Shown: piece after piece, positions 1 through 6,751 of the stretch
Layout: every line of letters starts with the position of its first letter
Numbering within the stretch: position 1 is the first letter of the stretch
Origin: Leifsonia shinshuensis
GTDB lineage: Bacteria > Actinomycetota > Actinomycetes > Actinomycetales > Microbacteriaceae
DNA length: 64,000 nt
Direction of reading: 5' to 3'
NCBI RefSeq assembly: GCF_014217625.1
Contig: NZ_CP043641.1
Coordinates: 2,728,001-2,792,000, forward strand
Notes under the pieces: generated by a model
What the model was told of the DNA's origin: nothing
What the model saw: only the letters and a program-made list of their open reading frames with translations
The model's database searches: none
Program-made: the position numbers and the translations under genes

Positions 1-390
1 GCGGCCGTCGAACTGTGTGCCCTTCAGGGTGGCGCCGGTGACGTCCTGGAAGTCCTGGTTGCCCTGGGAAGGGATCCACTTGCCGGTCATAGTGACCTTC
101 AGCAACAGCACCGGTGTTCCGACTGGGAACAGCTCCGAAGGCGAGTTCGGGAGCGTGCACGGGCAGCCGTGCTTTCCCTTGACTGTGGTGCCCGGGTAGA
201 CGTCGACCCAGACGCTGCTGACGATGCCCGATGCCGCCGGCATCGCGTCCTGCGCGGACGTCGACGTCGGCGTCGGCTTGGCCGGCGCGACCGTCGTGAA
301 CGACGGGTTTCGTGTTGGCGCCGCACCGGCGCAGCCGGCGAGGGCCAGGCATGAGAGGAGGGCCGCGAGTGCGATCAGCTTCTTGTTCAT
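1..390 (-). CDS. Putative lipoprotein, C-terminus beyond window
   Basis: The frame is open from an ATG at 390 to the window edge, giving 130 residues. The start is preceded by a good GAGGTGAA ribosome-binding site. The N-terminus is a typical lipoprotein signal: two lysines, a hydrophobic stretch and a lipobox LAGC with the cysteine at residue 20. A Thr/Pro/Ser-rich linker follows (about 25-50), then a domain with a CPC motif near residue 80. I do not recognise the family. Proteins of this kind in actinobacterial elements are often small secreted factors, but no function is claimed. It lies about 90 bases downstream of the cell-wall hydrolase and on the same strand, so the two may be co-transcribed. 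Confidence 0.75.
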   Translation of the reverse strand, partial: MNKKLIALAALLSCLALAGCAGAAPTRNPSFTTVAPAKPTPTSTSAQDAMPAASGIVSSVWVDVYPGTTVKGKHGCPCTLPNSPSELFPVGTPVLLLKVTMTGKWIPSQGNQDFQDVTGATLKGTQFDGR

Positions 391-478
391 CTCAGTTCAC
401 CTCGGCTTCGTATCCGCCCTTCACTTAGAACTTCCGGTTCCGAGCGATTTGTGGCGCGCATCTTGGAGACTCGTTTGG

Positions 479-1579
479 TCAGGGCACCTGAATGTGCTGG
501 TGGTTGCAGGTATCGGGAAAGTCGCTGGTGAAGTTCGTAAGCACGCCGAGCGTCACGTGAGCGCGAGACCGGCAGTCGCTTTGACCGGCCGTTGACCCAT
601 GCGGGGCGTACGGGTCCAGGACGTGGATCAGCTGGACGGAAAGCGGGTCCGCGCCGGTCAGGGACTGTCGGTTGATCGCGTAGAAGTCGACAGCCTTGCC
701 CTTCCAGTGCGCGGACGCGGTTCCCGCCCCTGGGGTCATGCCGGTGCAGCGTCGGTTGAGGTCGCTGACTCCGACCTGCTGGAAGGACTGGACGGCGACG
801 ACGATTAACTGGAGGATGTGCGGGTCGATGGTGCAGTCCGGCGTGGCGGTACCGTCAGCCATGTTGAAGATCTGCTGCTGGTAGCGGGGTTCGAGGAAGT
901 TGAGCTTCTTCGCCTGGATCGCACCGACCAGGACTGCGGCGGCCGCGCGAGCGTCCGCTGGCACCTGACACGCTCCGGCGCTTGCTCCCGTCAGGGCGGC
1001 GAGGAGCTGCGCGGCGGGCGTCCAGAACGGGGCGTAGTGGTTCGGGTCGGCGTTGATTTGGACCGCGTGTGCGACCAGGGTCGGGGCGAGGGTCTGCCAG
1101 TCCGGCACATGCAGCATGCGCGAGTAGAACGCGGCGGCCGCGGTCGCTGGGTCCATCCGCTCTGCAGGGGTGCCGTAGCTGGCGCCTTGCTGGAAGACAC
1201 CGATTGTGGTGTTGTCCACCGCGTCGCCATGGTCCAGGTTGCGGAGGCCGGACTCACCGATCGCGACCATCAGCGCGAGGGTCTGCCCGTGCGGGGCCAC
1301 GCTCATCTTCTGGCCGACGGTGATGATCGTCGCGGCGATCTTCAACTGATCTGGCCCGTACCCGCCCACATTCTGGCCCGCCTCCACCGACGGGACGGAT
1401 CCACCACACACTCCGCCGCCACCGATTTCGTTGGCTCCCATCGCGAGCACCAAGGTGACCGGAACGGCGACGAGCGTGATGGGGACGACCAGCACGATGA
1501 CCGCCGCGACGATCAGGAGGTTCCGTGTCGTCTTTGGATGCGACACCGCATGAGCGGCCGCGGCGCCGGCGCCGATCAT
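479..1579 (-). CDS. Membrane-anchored two-domain cell-wall hydrolase-like protein
   Basis: This is a 366-residue protein. One transmembrane helix (about residues 15-45) is followed by a lytic-transglycosylase-like domain with AIGESGLRNL and GVFQQG (about 90-190). The C-terminal domain resembles M15-type peptidases, with SAHWKGKAVDF and a terminal NHQHIQV (about 270-366). The ATG at 1579 was chosen because it overlaps the upstream stop as ATGA; the longer frame upstream is inside the sigma-factor gene. Such hydrolases usually open peptidoglycan for a conjugation channel or phage entry. Association with an integrative element makes a transfer role likely (inference). The catalytic glutamate is probably the one in GESG, but the domain assignments rest on motifs only. 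Confidence 0.72.
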   Translation of the reverse strand: MIGAGAAAAHAVSHPKTTRNLLIVAAVIVLVVPITLVAVPVTLVLAMGANEIGGGGVCGGSVPSVEAGQNVGGYGPDQLKIAATIITVGQKMSVAPHGQTLALMVAIGESGLRNLDHGDAVDNTTIGVFQQGASYGTPAERMDPATAAAAFYSRMLHVPDWQTLAPTLVAHAVQINADPNHYAPFWTPAAQLLAALTGASAGACQVPADARAAAAVLVGAIQAKKLNFLEPRYQQQIFNMADGTATPDCTIDPHILQLIVVAVQSFQQVGVSDLNRRCTGMTPGAGTASAHWKGKAVDFYAINRQSLTGADPLSVQLIHVLDPYAPHGSTAGQSDCRSRAHVTLGVLTNFTSDFPDTCNHQHIQVP

Positions 1580-2325
1580 GCCGCCACCTCCAGCTCGAGG
1601 ACGTCCCGGGCGATCATCAACAGTCGTTTCGCGGTCGCGATCCGTGCCCGCGCCGATCCGGGATGGATGTGAAGGGTCGCCGCGATTGTGTCCGCGTCGT
1701 CGCCGATCATCCCGGCGACTTCGCGGAATCCACCGATCTCGGGCACGCACGACACGATCACGGATCCGGTCAGCGGCAGCCCCGCGTCCGCGGCCGCAAG
1801 GGCGGCCAGAACAGTTCGCGCGGTCTGGCACACTCGCTCGCGGATCGTGCGGACACTGCGCTTAGACAGGTGATGGGCTTCCGCCACGCGCTCGGCGTCA
1901 CCGCTTGCCAGGCTTAGGTCGCTCATCACGTGCCAGTCGGATGCGCCGACGTAATCGGCGACCAGCACCATCCACCGGTGCGCATCAAAGCGGCGAATCA
2001 TCGCCTCGAGGGGGTCGATGTCCGATTCGGACGCCACGTCGCAGTCGACAGTGACGTCGTCCGTCGGGCCATACTTCCGCTCGATCTCCCGAAGCACTAC
2101 ATGACGGGTGATCCCGAACACGAAGGCGTGCGGCGACCCACGCTCTGGGTCGAACGTCGAGCAGCGGTGCCAGACCGTCTCTCGGGCGATCTGGAGAACG
2201 GCGTCGACCTCATTCGGCCAGCCGCGGAAGTGGAAGCGGACGTACGGGCGCAACATGTCGACTTCACGGAGCAGTTCCGTGAGAAGGGCATCCGTCCGCG
2301 TGCGGACGTGGGTTCCTCCAGCCAC
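1576..2325 (-). CDS. Sigma-70-like (ECF-type) regulator of the element
   Basis: This is a 249-residue protein. Residues about 25-85 look like sigma region 2, with VRFHFRGWPNEVDAVLQIA and FDPERGSPHAFVFGITRHV. Two helix-turn-helix-like segments follow near 145-170 (ERVAEAHHLSKRSVRTI) and 205-240 (REVAGMIGDDADTIAATL). The start is GTG at 2325, with a GGAAGG about 11 bases upstream, so the start is only moderately supported. The stop overlaps the next gene's ATG by four bases, so the hydrolase is probably translated from the same message. A sigma factor coupled to a wall hydrolase suggests it switches on transfer or release genes (inference). A non-sigma HTH regulator is the alternative. Confidence 0.65.
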   Translation of the reverse strand: MAGGTHVRTRTDALLTELLREVDMLRPYVRFHFRGWPNEVDAVLQIARETVWHRCSTFDPERGSPHAFVFGITRHVVLREIERKYGPTDDVTVDCDVASESDIDPLEAMIRRFDAHRWMVLVADYVGASDWHVMSDLSLASGDAERVAEAHHLSKRSVRTIRERVCQTARTVLAALAAADAGLPLTGSVIVSCVPEIGGFREVAGMIGDDADTIAATLHIHPGSARARIATAKRLLMIARDVLELEVAA

Positions 2326-2696
2326 GTGATCACAACCTTCCTTGCATGGAAGTGGCTACTGCGAAGGACCGGGTTCGAGCCGAGGACGGCTCGTCAGAAC
2401 AGGGCTATGTCAGCGCGAATGGGCGCACACGTGCCCTGGTTGGAGAGGAAGGTTGGATTTGCCGAGGTGCGCCGGGATATCGGCTTCGGGCGGCGCGCCC
2501 GGATTCGGTGATGGAGAAGCGACTTCGACTCTGAAGTTCGGGAGTCTCAGCCACGATGCGTCACCGCCGCCCTGACTCGCTTAGCGAGGCCAGCGTTACG
2601 GTGAAGAGGGTAAGAATCAGCCGCTCCATTTGGTGCCGCACGCTACCCCCGAACAGGGGTGGCGCTTGGGCGGCACGCCGGGGTGAACCAGCTGTT
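2326..2696. other. Gene-free stretch with short inverted repeat
   Basis: I see no convincing gene in these 371 bases. Open frames here have no ribosome-binding site and no recognisable domains. A short hairpin CTCGC-TTA-GCGAG lies near 2577-2589, between the two minus-strand units. It could be a weak terminator for the small-ORF message or part of the sigma-factor promoter region. Confidence 0.4.
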
Positions 2697-2846
2697 CTAC
2701 TCACAGCTCTCGCACTGCAGGTCACCCATCGGATCCACCGGGACGAGGTATCCGTCCACGAAGTCCTGAATGACGCCGGGAAACTCTTTCGGCGGCTCGA
2801 CTACGCGTACGCTCCCGTCCTCGTCTGCGCGCTCGCTTCCAGCCAT
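2697..2846 (-). CDS. Small acidic protein with C-terminal CxxC, out-of-frame overlap with xis
   Basis: The gene encodes 49 residues, starting at ATG 2846 and ending at TAG 2697. An excellent GGAGGTG ribosome-binding site lies 6 to 7 bases before the start. The first 46 bases overlap the end of the excisionase gene in another frame. The product is acidic, starts MAGSERADEDGS and ends with a CESCE motif, which could bind zinc or be redox-active. Expression probably depends on the excisionase message. No family is recognised. The strong ribosome-binding site and the short overlap support a real gene. A role alongside the excisionase is inferred from position only. Confidence 0.6.
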   Translation of the reverse strand: MAGSERADEDGSVRVVEPPKEFPGVIQDFVDGYLVPVDPMGDLQCESCE

Positions 2847-2998
2847 GCCAACACCTCCGTCCGCTTGTAGAGCACAGTGCGTGGGGTCGGCTTGTAGAAA
2901 CGCGGGCCCTTACCGTGATACCGGAGTTGGGCGAGCGCTGCGATCGACAGCCCGGTGAGTTCAACCACCTCAGCGGGCTGAATGAATTCTCCTGTCAT
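2801..2998 (-). CDS. xis: Excisionase-type helix-turn-helix protein
   Basis: This is a 65-residue MerR/HTH_17-like protein. The winged-helix core reads AEVVELTGLSIAALAQLRYHG then GPRFYK, followed by the usual RTVLYKRTEVLAWLE end. That pattern is typical of phage and element excisionases that bend DNA at attachment sites. The ATG at 2998 was chosen over an in-frame start at 3076 because GGAGGAGATGAG lies directly upstream and the protein begins at the canonical position. It is transcribed divergently from the XRE repressor across a 100-base operator region. It presumably directs the integrase toward excision. The symbol is a functional label, since no specific homologue was identified. Confidence 0.75.
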   Translation of the reverse strand: MTGEFIQPAEVVELTGLSIAALAQLRYHGKGPRFYKPTPRTVLYKRTEVLAWLEASAQTRTGAYA

Positions 2999-3010
2999 CT
3001 CATCTCCTCC

Positions 3011-3101
3011 GTTTCGACAACTCAGGAGTTCTGCAATTGTTGAAACGACCATAGCAAGAATTCCGTGACTTGACAACAGAAGTGGCGATAGGCTGTCGAA
3101 A
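3011..3101. promoter_or_regulatory. Divergent control region with TTTCGACA-type half-sites
   Basis: GTTTCGACAA (3011-3020) and TTGTTGAAAC (3037-3046) form an inverted repeat matching at 9 of 10 positions. A further TGTCGAAA (3094-3101) overlaps the start codon of the XRE gene. TTGACAACA lies at 3070-3078, and ACTC-AG-GAGT is a small palindrome at 3020-3029. The sites lie between the excisionase and the repressor, as expected for repressor operators. Box TAGGCT (3089-3094) stands exactly 6 bases before the repressor ATG, suggesting a leaderless transcript that the repressor could block itself. Confidence 0.55.
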
Positions 3102-3682
3102 TGGCAGACTTTCGATCGGAGACCAGCATCGGTGCGCGCATCAGACTGGCGCGACGTGAACGTGGATTTCGCACGACGAGCGACCTGGCAGAGGCGATTC
3201 CTGGCGGGAACATCACCCCCGCGATCCTGGAGAACATCGAATCCGGCAGGAAGGCCGACATCAGCGTTTGCCAGCTCCTGAACATCGCGCGGGGCCTCGA
3301 CGTGCCGATCAGCATGCTGCTCTCGCCAATCGGGCGGCCCGACGACAAACTCGACCTACAAAACCTCGGCGAAGACTTCGACGGAATGACCGTGGCCGAA
3401 TTCGATTGCTGGCTTTCAGCCACCCCCTCGAGTTCATATCGGCCCCGATTGGCCGCCGAACGCGTGGACATCTCCGTCCTGAACTCGCTTCGCGAACTCG
3501 GGACCCTTCGACGTGAGTTCGACCGCCTCCGGATCGTTCGCGACGTCGGAGCGGCGTCCGGAGACTCTGATCTCACCTTCGACTCAAACGTCGAGGCGCG
3601 CCTGGAGCTGGTCGAGCGCGAGCTGGAGCGCGTCGCAGCGCTTCTCACCTCTGCGGGCATCGAAGAGGTGGCAGCACCCTAA
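3101..3682 (+). CDS. XRE-family DNA-binding repressor
   Basis: This is a 193-residue protein. Residues about 8-65 form an XRE helix-turn-helix (IGARIRLARRERGFRTTSDLAE, then ITPAILENIESGR and ADISVCQLLNIARGLDVP). The remainder is a helical C-terminal part ending in a probable coiled coil (about 155-190, rich in Glu, Leu and Arg). No ribosome-binding site precedes the ATG. A TAGGCT box 6 bases upstream points to leaderless translation. It is divergent from the excisionase and 13 bases upstream of the integrase, probably in one transcript with the integrase. It is the likely maintenance repressor of the element, controlling the excisionase side through the half-sites in the intervening region (inference). 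Confidence 0.85.
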   Translation: MADFRSETSIGARIRLARRERGFRTTSDLAEAIPGGNITPAILENIESGRKADISVCQLLNIARGLDVPISMLLSPIGRPDDKLDLQNLGEDFDGMTVAEFDCWLSATPSSSYRPRLAAERVDISVLNSLRELGTLRREFDRLRIVRDVGAASGDSDLTFDSNVEARLELVERELERVAALLTSAGIEEVAAP

Positions 3683-3695
3683 AGAGGAGGGCGAG

Positions 3696-4844
3696 ATGGG
3701 CAGCGTTCTGTCGTATGAGTCTGCCGGTGGTCGACGCTATCGCGTCATGTACCGCACCCCTGATCACCGTCAGACCACGAAGCGCGGATTCAAGACGAAG
3801 CGAGAAGCCGAGCTCTACTTAGCCACGGTCGAGACGAACAAAGCGCGCGGCGAGTACATCGATGCAAGTGCGGCGAGGGTGACGATCGCATCCCTCGGCG
3901 TTGAGTGGCTAGCCAACCAGACTCACCTCAAACCGTCCTCGCTCCGACCGCTCGAGATCGCGTGGCGACTCCAGGTCGAGCCGCGTTGGGGACGCGTCCC
4001 TGTCGGTGATGTACGACACTCGGATGTCCAGGCCTGGGTTTCGTCTTTGAGCGCTGAAAGGTCCGCTACGACCGTCTTGCGGGCGTTCGGTGTGCTTGCC
4101 GGAATCCTGGACATCGCCGTGAAGGACCGGCGCGTGCCGGTCAACGTAGCCCGCGGATCGCGATTGCCCCGTAAGGTTCCTCGCGCTCACCGATACCTCA
4201 CCCACCAACAGGTTCACGACCTCGCCTACGCCAGCGGCAAGCACGAAGCCCTCGTTCTCCTACTGGCTTACACCGGCCTTCGCTGGGGCGAAGTCATCGC
4301 CCTCCGCGTGCGCGACGTCGACTTCACTCGCCGCCGACTCGCCATCTCGGAAAACGCGGTAGAGGTTGGTCCTGCCACCATCGTCGGAACCCCGAAGAGC
4401 CACAAGCGTAGGTCGGTGCCGTTCCCGGCATTCCTCCTCGACGCGCTGGCCGGCGCAGCCGCAGGCAAGGAGCCGAACGAGCTGCTGTTTTCCGGCCGGT
4501 TCGGTGAGCACATGAAGCGCGCCACACGGGGTCAACGGACATGGTTCAAGAGCGCACTCGACAGGGCCGGCCTTGACCCGATGACCGTCCACGACCTGCG
4601 GCACACCGCCGCCAGCCTCGCCGTGAGCGCGGGAGCCAACGTGAAGGCGGTCCAAAGGATGCTCGGCCACGCCTCAGCCGCGATGACGCTGGACGTTTAC
4701 GCGGACCTCTTCGACGACGACCTGGACGCGGTAGCTGAAGCTCTGGACGGCGCAGCCAGACGTTCTGTGGCACGACCGCATCTCGCGGAGCGGCAGACTT
4801 CAGTGGTGAGCAGACCAGTAAGCGCCGCCAACGTACTTGGCTAG
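3696..4844 (+). CDS. int: Tyrosine recombinase (integrase)
   Basis: This is a 382-residue phage-type integrase. An N-terminal arm-binding domain (residues 1-55) is followed by the SAM-like core-binding domain (about 60-165). The catalytic domain (about 175-360) carries the expected residues: Arg in TGLRWGE, a Lys in GTPKSHKRR, His and Arg in HDLRHT, His in LGHAS and the nucleophile Tyr in VYADLF. The ATG at 3696 has AAAGAGGAGGG just upstream, so the longer in-frame extension inside the repressor gene is not used. It sits next to a tRNA gene, which is where such enzymes keep their attachment site. It should recombine the element into tRNA-Ser. All key residues are present, so it appears active. 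Confidence 0.95.
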   Translation: MGSVLSYESAGGRRYRVMYRTPDHRQTTKRGFKTKREAELYLATVETNKARGEYIDASAARVTIASLGVEWLANQTHLKPSSLRPLEIAWRLQVEPRWGRVPVGDVRHSDVQAWVSSLSAERSATTVLRAFGVLAGILDIAVKDRRVPVNVARGSRLPRKVPRAHRYLTHQQVHDLAYASGKHEALVLLLAYTGLRWGEVIALRVRDVDFTRRRLAISENAVEVGPATIVGTPKSHKRRSVPFPAFLLDALAGAAAGKEPNELLFSGRFGEHMKRATRGQRTWFKSALDRAGLDPMTVHDLRHTAASLAVSAGANVKAVQRMLGHASAAMTLDVYADLFDDDLDAVAEALDGAARRSVARPHLAERQTSVVSRPVSAANVLG

Positions 4845-5012
4845 CTTGCCCAATCCTTTGACGCCGGCCCCTAGGACAACGACAGCGAGCACGAAAACGA
4901 ACCACGGATAGGCGATGACGTCTGCCACGATCGCGTTCCAGATCATGACGATCGCTTCCCACCGGGCAGCGCGCCACGTATCGAGAAGCCAGCCGACATC
5001 GATCATGTCCAC
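4800..5012 (-). CDS. Possible small membrane protein or gene remnant
   Basis: A 70-residue frame opens at GTG 5012 (or ATG 5006) and overlaps the last 45 bases of the integrase gene on the opposite strand. It holds one clear transmembrane segment (about residues 33-55, AYPWFVFVLAVVVLGAG) after an amphipathic Trp-rich part. The coding-like frame continues upstream of the start for about 25 residues with no start codon, and I see no ribosome-binding site. It may therefore be a decayed fragment of a longer membrane protein brought in with the element. No family is recognised. Confidence 0.35.
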   Translation of the reverse strand: MDMIDVGWLLDTWRAARWEAIVMIWNAIVADVIAYPWFVFVLAVVVLGAGVKGLGKLAKYVGGAYWSAHH

Positions 5013-5098
5013 ATTGAAGCGGTAGCCGCTGACAATCGGCCATTTGCGACGCCCGCGATCGCAGAAAGACGCCCCGGATCACCAACTCGCAGCGGCGC

Positions 5099-5118
5099 TT
5101 GTTGTCAGTTTGTTGTCA
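5099..5118 (+). repeat. Direct repeat TTGTTGTCA, possible integrase arm sites
   Basis: TTGTTGTCA occurs at 5099-5107 and 5110-5118, one helical turn apart. The region lies between the integrase gene and the tRNA attachment site. The reverse complement TGACAACA recurs at 3071-3078 in the excisionase/repressor region. Short phased repeats here are what arm-type binding sites for integrase or excisionase look like. This is inference from position. Confidence 0.4.
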
Positions 5119-5148
5119 AGTCGAGCGCCGCAGGTCTGGCAGCAAAGA

Positions 5149-5177
5149 CTCGATCCCAGTCATTTACTGGGATCGAG
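5149..5177 (-). terminator. Hairpin terminator after tRNA-Ser
   Basis: A perfect 11-bp stem CTCGATCCCAG / CTGGGATCGAG encloses a 7-base loop. On the minus strand it follows the tRNA 3' end by about 12 bases and is followed by TCTTTG. It is a plausible terminator for the tRNA transcript. It could equally be an element-derived sequence left next to the attachment site. Confidence 0.55.
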
Positions 5178-5189
5178 GCCCCCATTCGT

Positions 5190-5277
5190 TGGCGGAGGGC
5201 GTGGGATTCGAACCCACGAGACATTTCTGCCCACCAGTTTTCAAGACTGGCTCCATCGGCCGCTCGGACAGCCCTCC
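5190..5277 (-). tRNA. tRNA-Ser (anticodon TGA)
   Basis: Read on the minus strand, the acceptor stem GGAGGGC (5277-5271) pairs with GCCCTCC, followed by discriminator G and an encoded CCA ending at 5190. The anticodon stem-loop is CCAGT-CTTGAAA-ACTGG with anticodon TGA. A long class II variable arm follows, and the T-arm contains GTTCGAATCC. The 88-base length suits a serine tRNA. The 3' half is the likely attachment site of the neighbouring integrase and is intact here. It starts 30 bases downstream of the MFS gene, on the same strand. Confidence 0.95.
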
Positions 5278-5306
5278 CGGCGCCGGCGAACCGGCGTCGA
5301 CCGATT

Positions 5307-6578
5307 CTAGCGGGCGCGGGTGGGGGCCGGCCGTCGGCCGGTGATGAAGACGTTCGCCAGTCCCGCGCCCAGCACGATCAGCGCCGACGCGACCGGGGCG
5401 AACATCGCCGCGTGCGTTCCCGCGCTCTGGGCCAGCGCGCCGACCAGCGCCGACGACGCCGACTGGCCCACGATCACGGCCGAGCCGAGGATCGTCATGA
5501 CCGTGGCCGAGCGACCGATCGGGCTGCGCTCCGCGCCGAAGCTGTATTGCGTCACCAGGGTGGGGCCGACGCCGAAGCCGGCGATCAGCAGCACCAGGAT
5601 CATCGCGGGGACCGTCGTCGCGAACGGCAGCGCGGCCGTCGACAGCGCCAGGATTCCGGCGAACGTCAGCCAGCGCCAGCGCAGCGCGAACCGGAGCGGG
5701 AACCAGGCGACGCCCAAGGCCAGCGCGGCCGAGCCGACGCCCATCACGCCGTAGACGAGGCCGGCCTGCTCGGGGTGGCCGAAGTCGGACAGGAACGACG
5801 TCAGCGCGGTCAGCATCGAGCCGAAGAACAGGCCCATCCCGAGCACGCCGACCGTGACCGCGATCAGGCCGGGGCGGAACAGCTCGCGCGCGGGCGCCTG
5901 GCGCACCGGGAGGCCGTCCTCCGCCGTCGGGCGGAAGGAGCCGCTGCGGTGCAGGGCGAACGCGGTCACGAACAGCACGGTCAGCACCGCCGCGCCGATG
6001 ATCGGGGCGGCCGGGTTCAGCGTGGTCGCGAGGAGGCCGACGATGAACGGCCCGAACACGAACACGACCTCGTCCGCGGCGGACTCGTAGGCCATGGTCC
6101 CGTTGAGGACGGCGGCGTGGCGGTCGCCGGGGAGGCGGCTCGCGATGATCCCGACGAGACGGCTGCGCGACATGGGCGACACCTGCGGGGCGGTCGCGCC
6201 GATCAGGAAGGCGACGAGCAGCACGAGCGCATCGGGCGCCGGGCTGAAGACCACCCACGCCATCGCCAGCAGGACGACGCTGTTCGCGATGCCGGCGGCG
6301 AGCACGACGCCGCGCTGGCCGATGCGGTCGGCGGCCGCGCCGATCAGCGGGCCGAAGATCGCGGTGCCGAGGCCGACCATCGCGGAGGTCAGGCCGCCGA
6401 GCGACAGCTCGCCGCGCGCCGAGACGACGAGGGTCAGCACGCCGACGACCATCATCGCGTACGGGAGGCGAGCCAGCAGCGCGACCGGGAAGTAGGAGAA
6501 CCCGGCGGCGCGGACCAGCGTGGTCGGCGGTTCCGGTTCGCGGGCGACGCCCGCGCGGGTGGTGTCTGGTCGTGTCAT
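5307..6578 (-). CDS. MFS transporter (probable drug/metabolite exporter)
   Basis: This is a 423-residue protein with about 12 hydrophobic segments. The loop after TM2 carries GAAADRIGQRG, matching the MFS motif A pattern (G-x3-D-R-x-G-x-R). The ATG at 6578 has AGAAGG upstream; a longer in-frame start lacks one. A proline-rich cytoplasmic N-terminus of about 25 residues precedes TM1. The substrate cannot be read from sequence. It is monocistronic and sits between the tRNA and the LCP gene. Its composition matches the chromosome, so it marks the boundary outside the element. Confidence 0.85.
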   Translation of the reverse strand: MTRPDTTRAGVAREPEPPTTLVRAAGFSYFPVALLARLPYAMMVVGVLTLVVSARGELSLGGLTSAMVGLGTAIFGPLIGAAADRIGQRGVVLAAGIANSVVLLAMAWVVFSPAPDALVLLVAFLIGATAPQVSPMSRSRLVGIIASRLPGDRHAAVLNGTMAYESAADEVVFVFGPFIVGLLATTLNPAAPIIGAAVLTVLFVTAFALHRSGSFRPTAEDGLPVRQAPARELFRPGLIAVTVGVLGMGLFFGSMLTALTSFLSDFGHPEQAGLVYGVMGVGSAALALGVAWFPLRFALRWRWLTFAGILALSTAALPFATTVPAMILVLLIAGFGVGPTLVTQYSFGAERSPIGRSATVMTILGSAVIVGQSASSALVGALAQSAGTHAAMFAPVASALIVLGAGLANVFITGRRPAPTRAR

Positions 6579-6751
6579 GCCTGGCCTTCTGTCGTCACCG
6601 CGGCGGACCGCGGCCTTCAAGTGCCGCCTTGGTCCGCCGGTCGAGCCGGCGCGAGGTAGTTACACGATGGAACTGCGAGCGGAGAGCGAACCTCCACTGA
6701 TCTCAAGTGTGCACCACGGCGGTTCATTCCCGCCATGGGCAGCCGCCCCTA

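Larger units (their letters stand above)
1..5277. mobile_element. One end of an element integrated at tRNA-Ser(TGA)
   Basis: The module order is cell-wall hydrolase plus sigma factor, small ORF, excisionase, XRE repressor, tyrosine integrase and tRNA 3' end. This is the right-end control module of a tRNA-targeted integrative or conjugative element. The integrase stops about 350 bases from the tRNA 3' end, and the tRNA remains intact. The region contains visibly more AT-rich stretches than the chromosome beyond 5.3 kb. The other end, the second attachment repeat and any transfer genes would lie left of base 1. The type of element (ICE, prophage or remnant) cannot be settled from this end alone. 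Confidence 0.75.

Noticed and set aside
2365..2395. tRNA T-arm-like sequence GGTTCGAGCC
   Set aside because: No acceptor or anticodon stem can be drawn around it. The resemblance is limited to about 10 bases.
5164..6659. Long open frames antisense to the MFS gene
   Set aside because: They are Arg/Gly/Pro-rich low-complexity translations typical of high-GC antisense frames and have no ribosome-binding site or domain.
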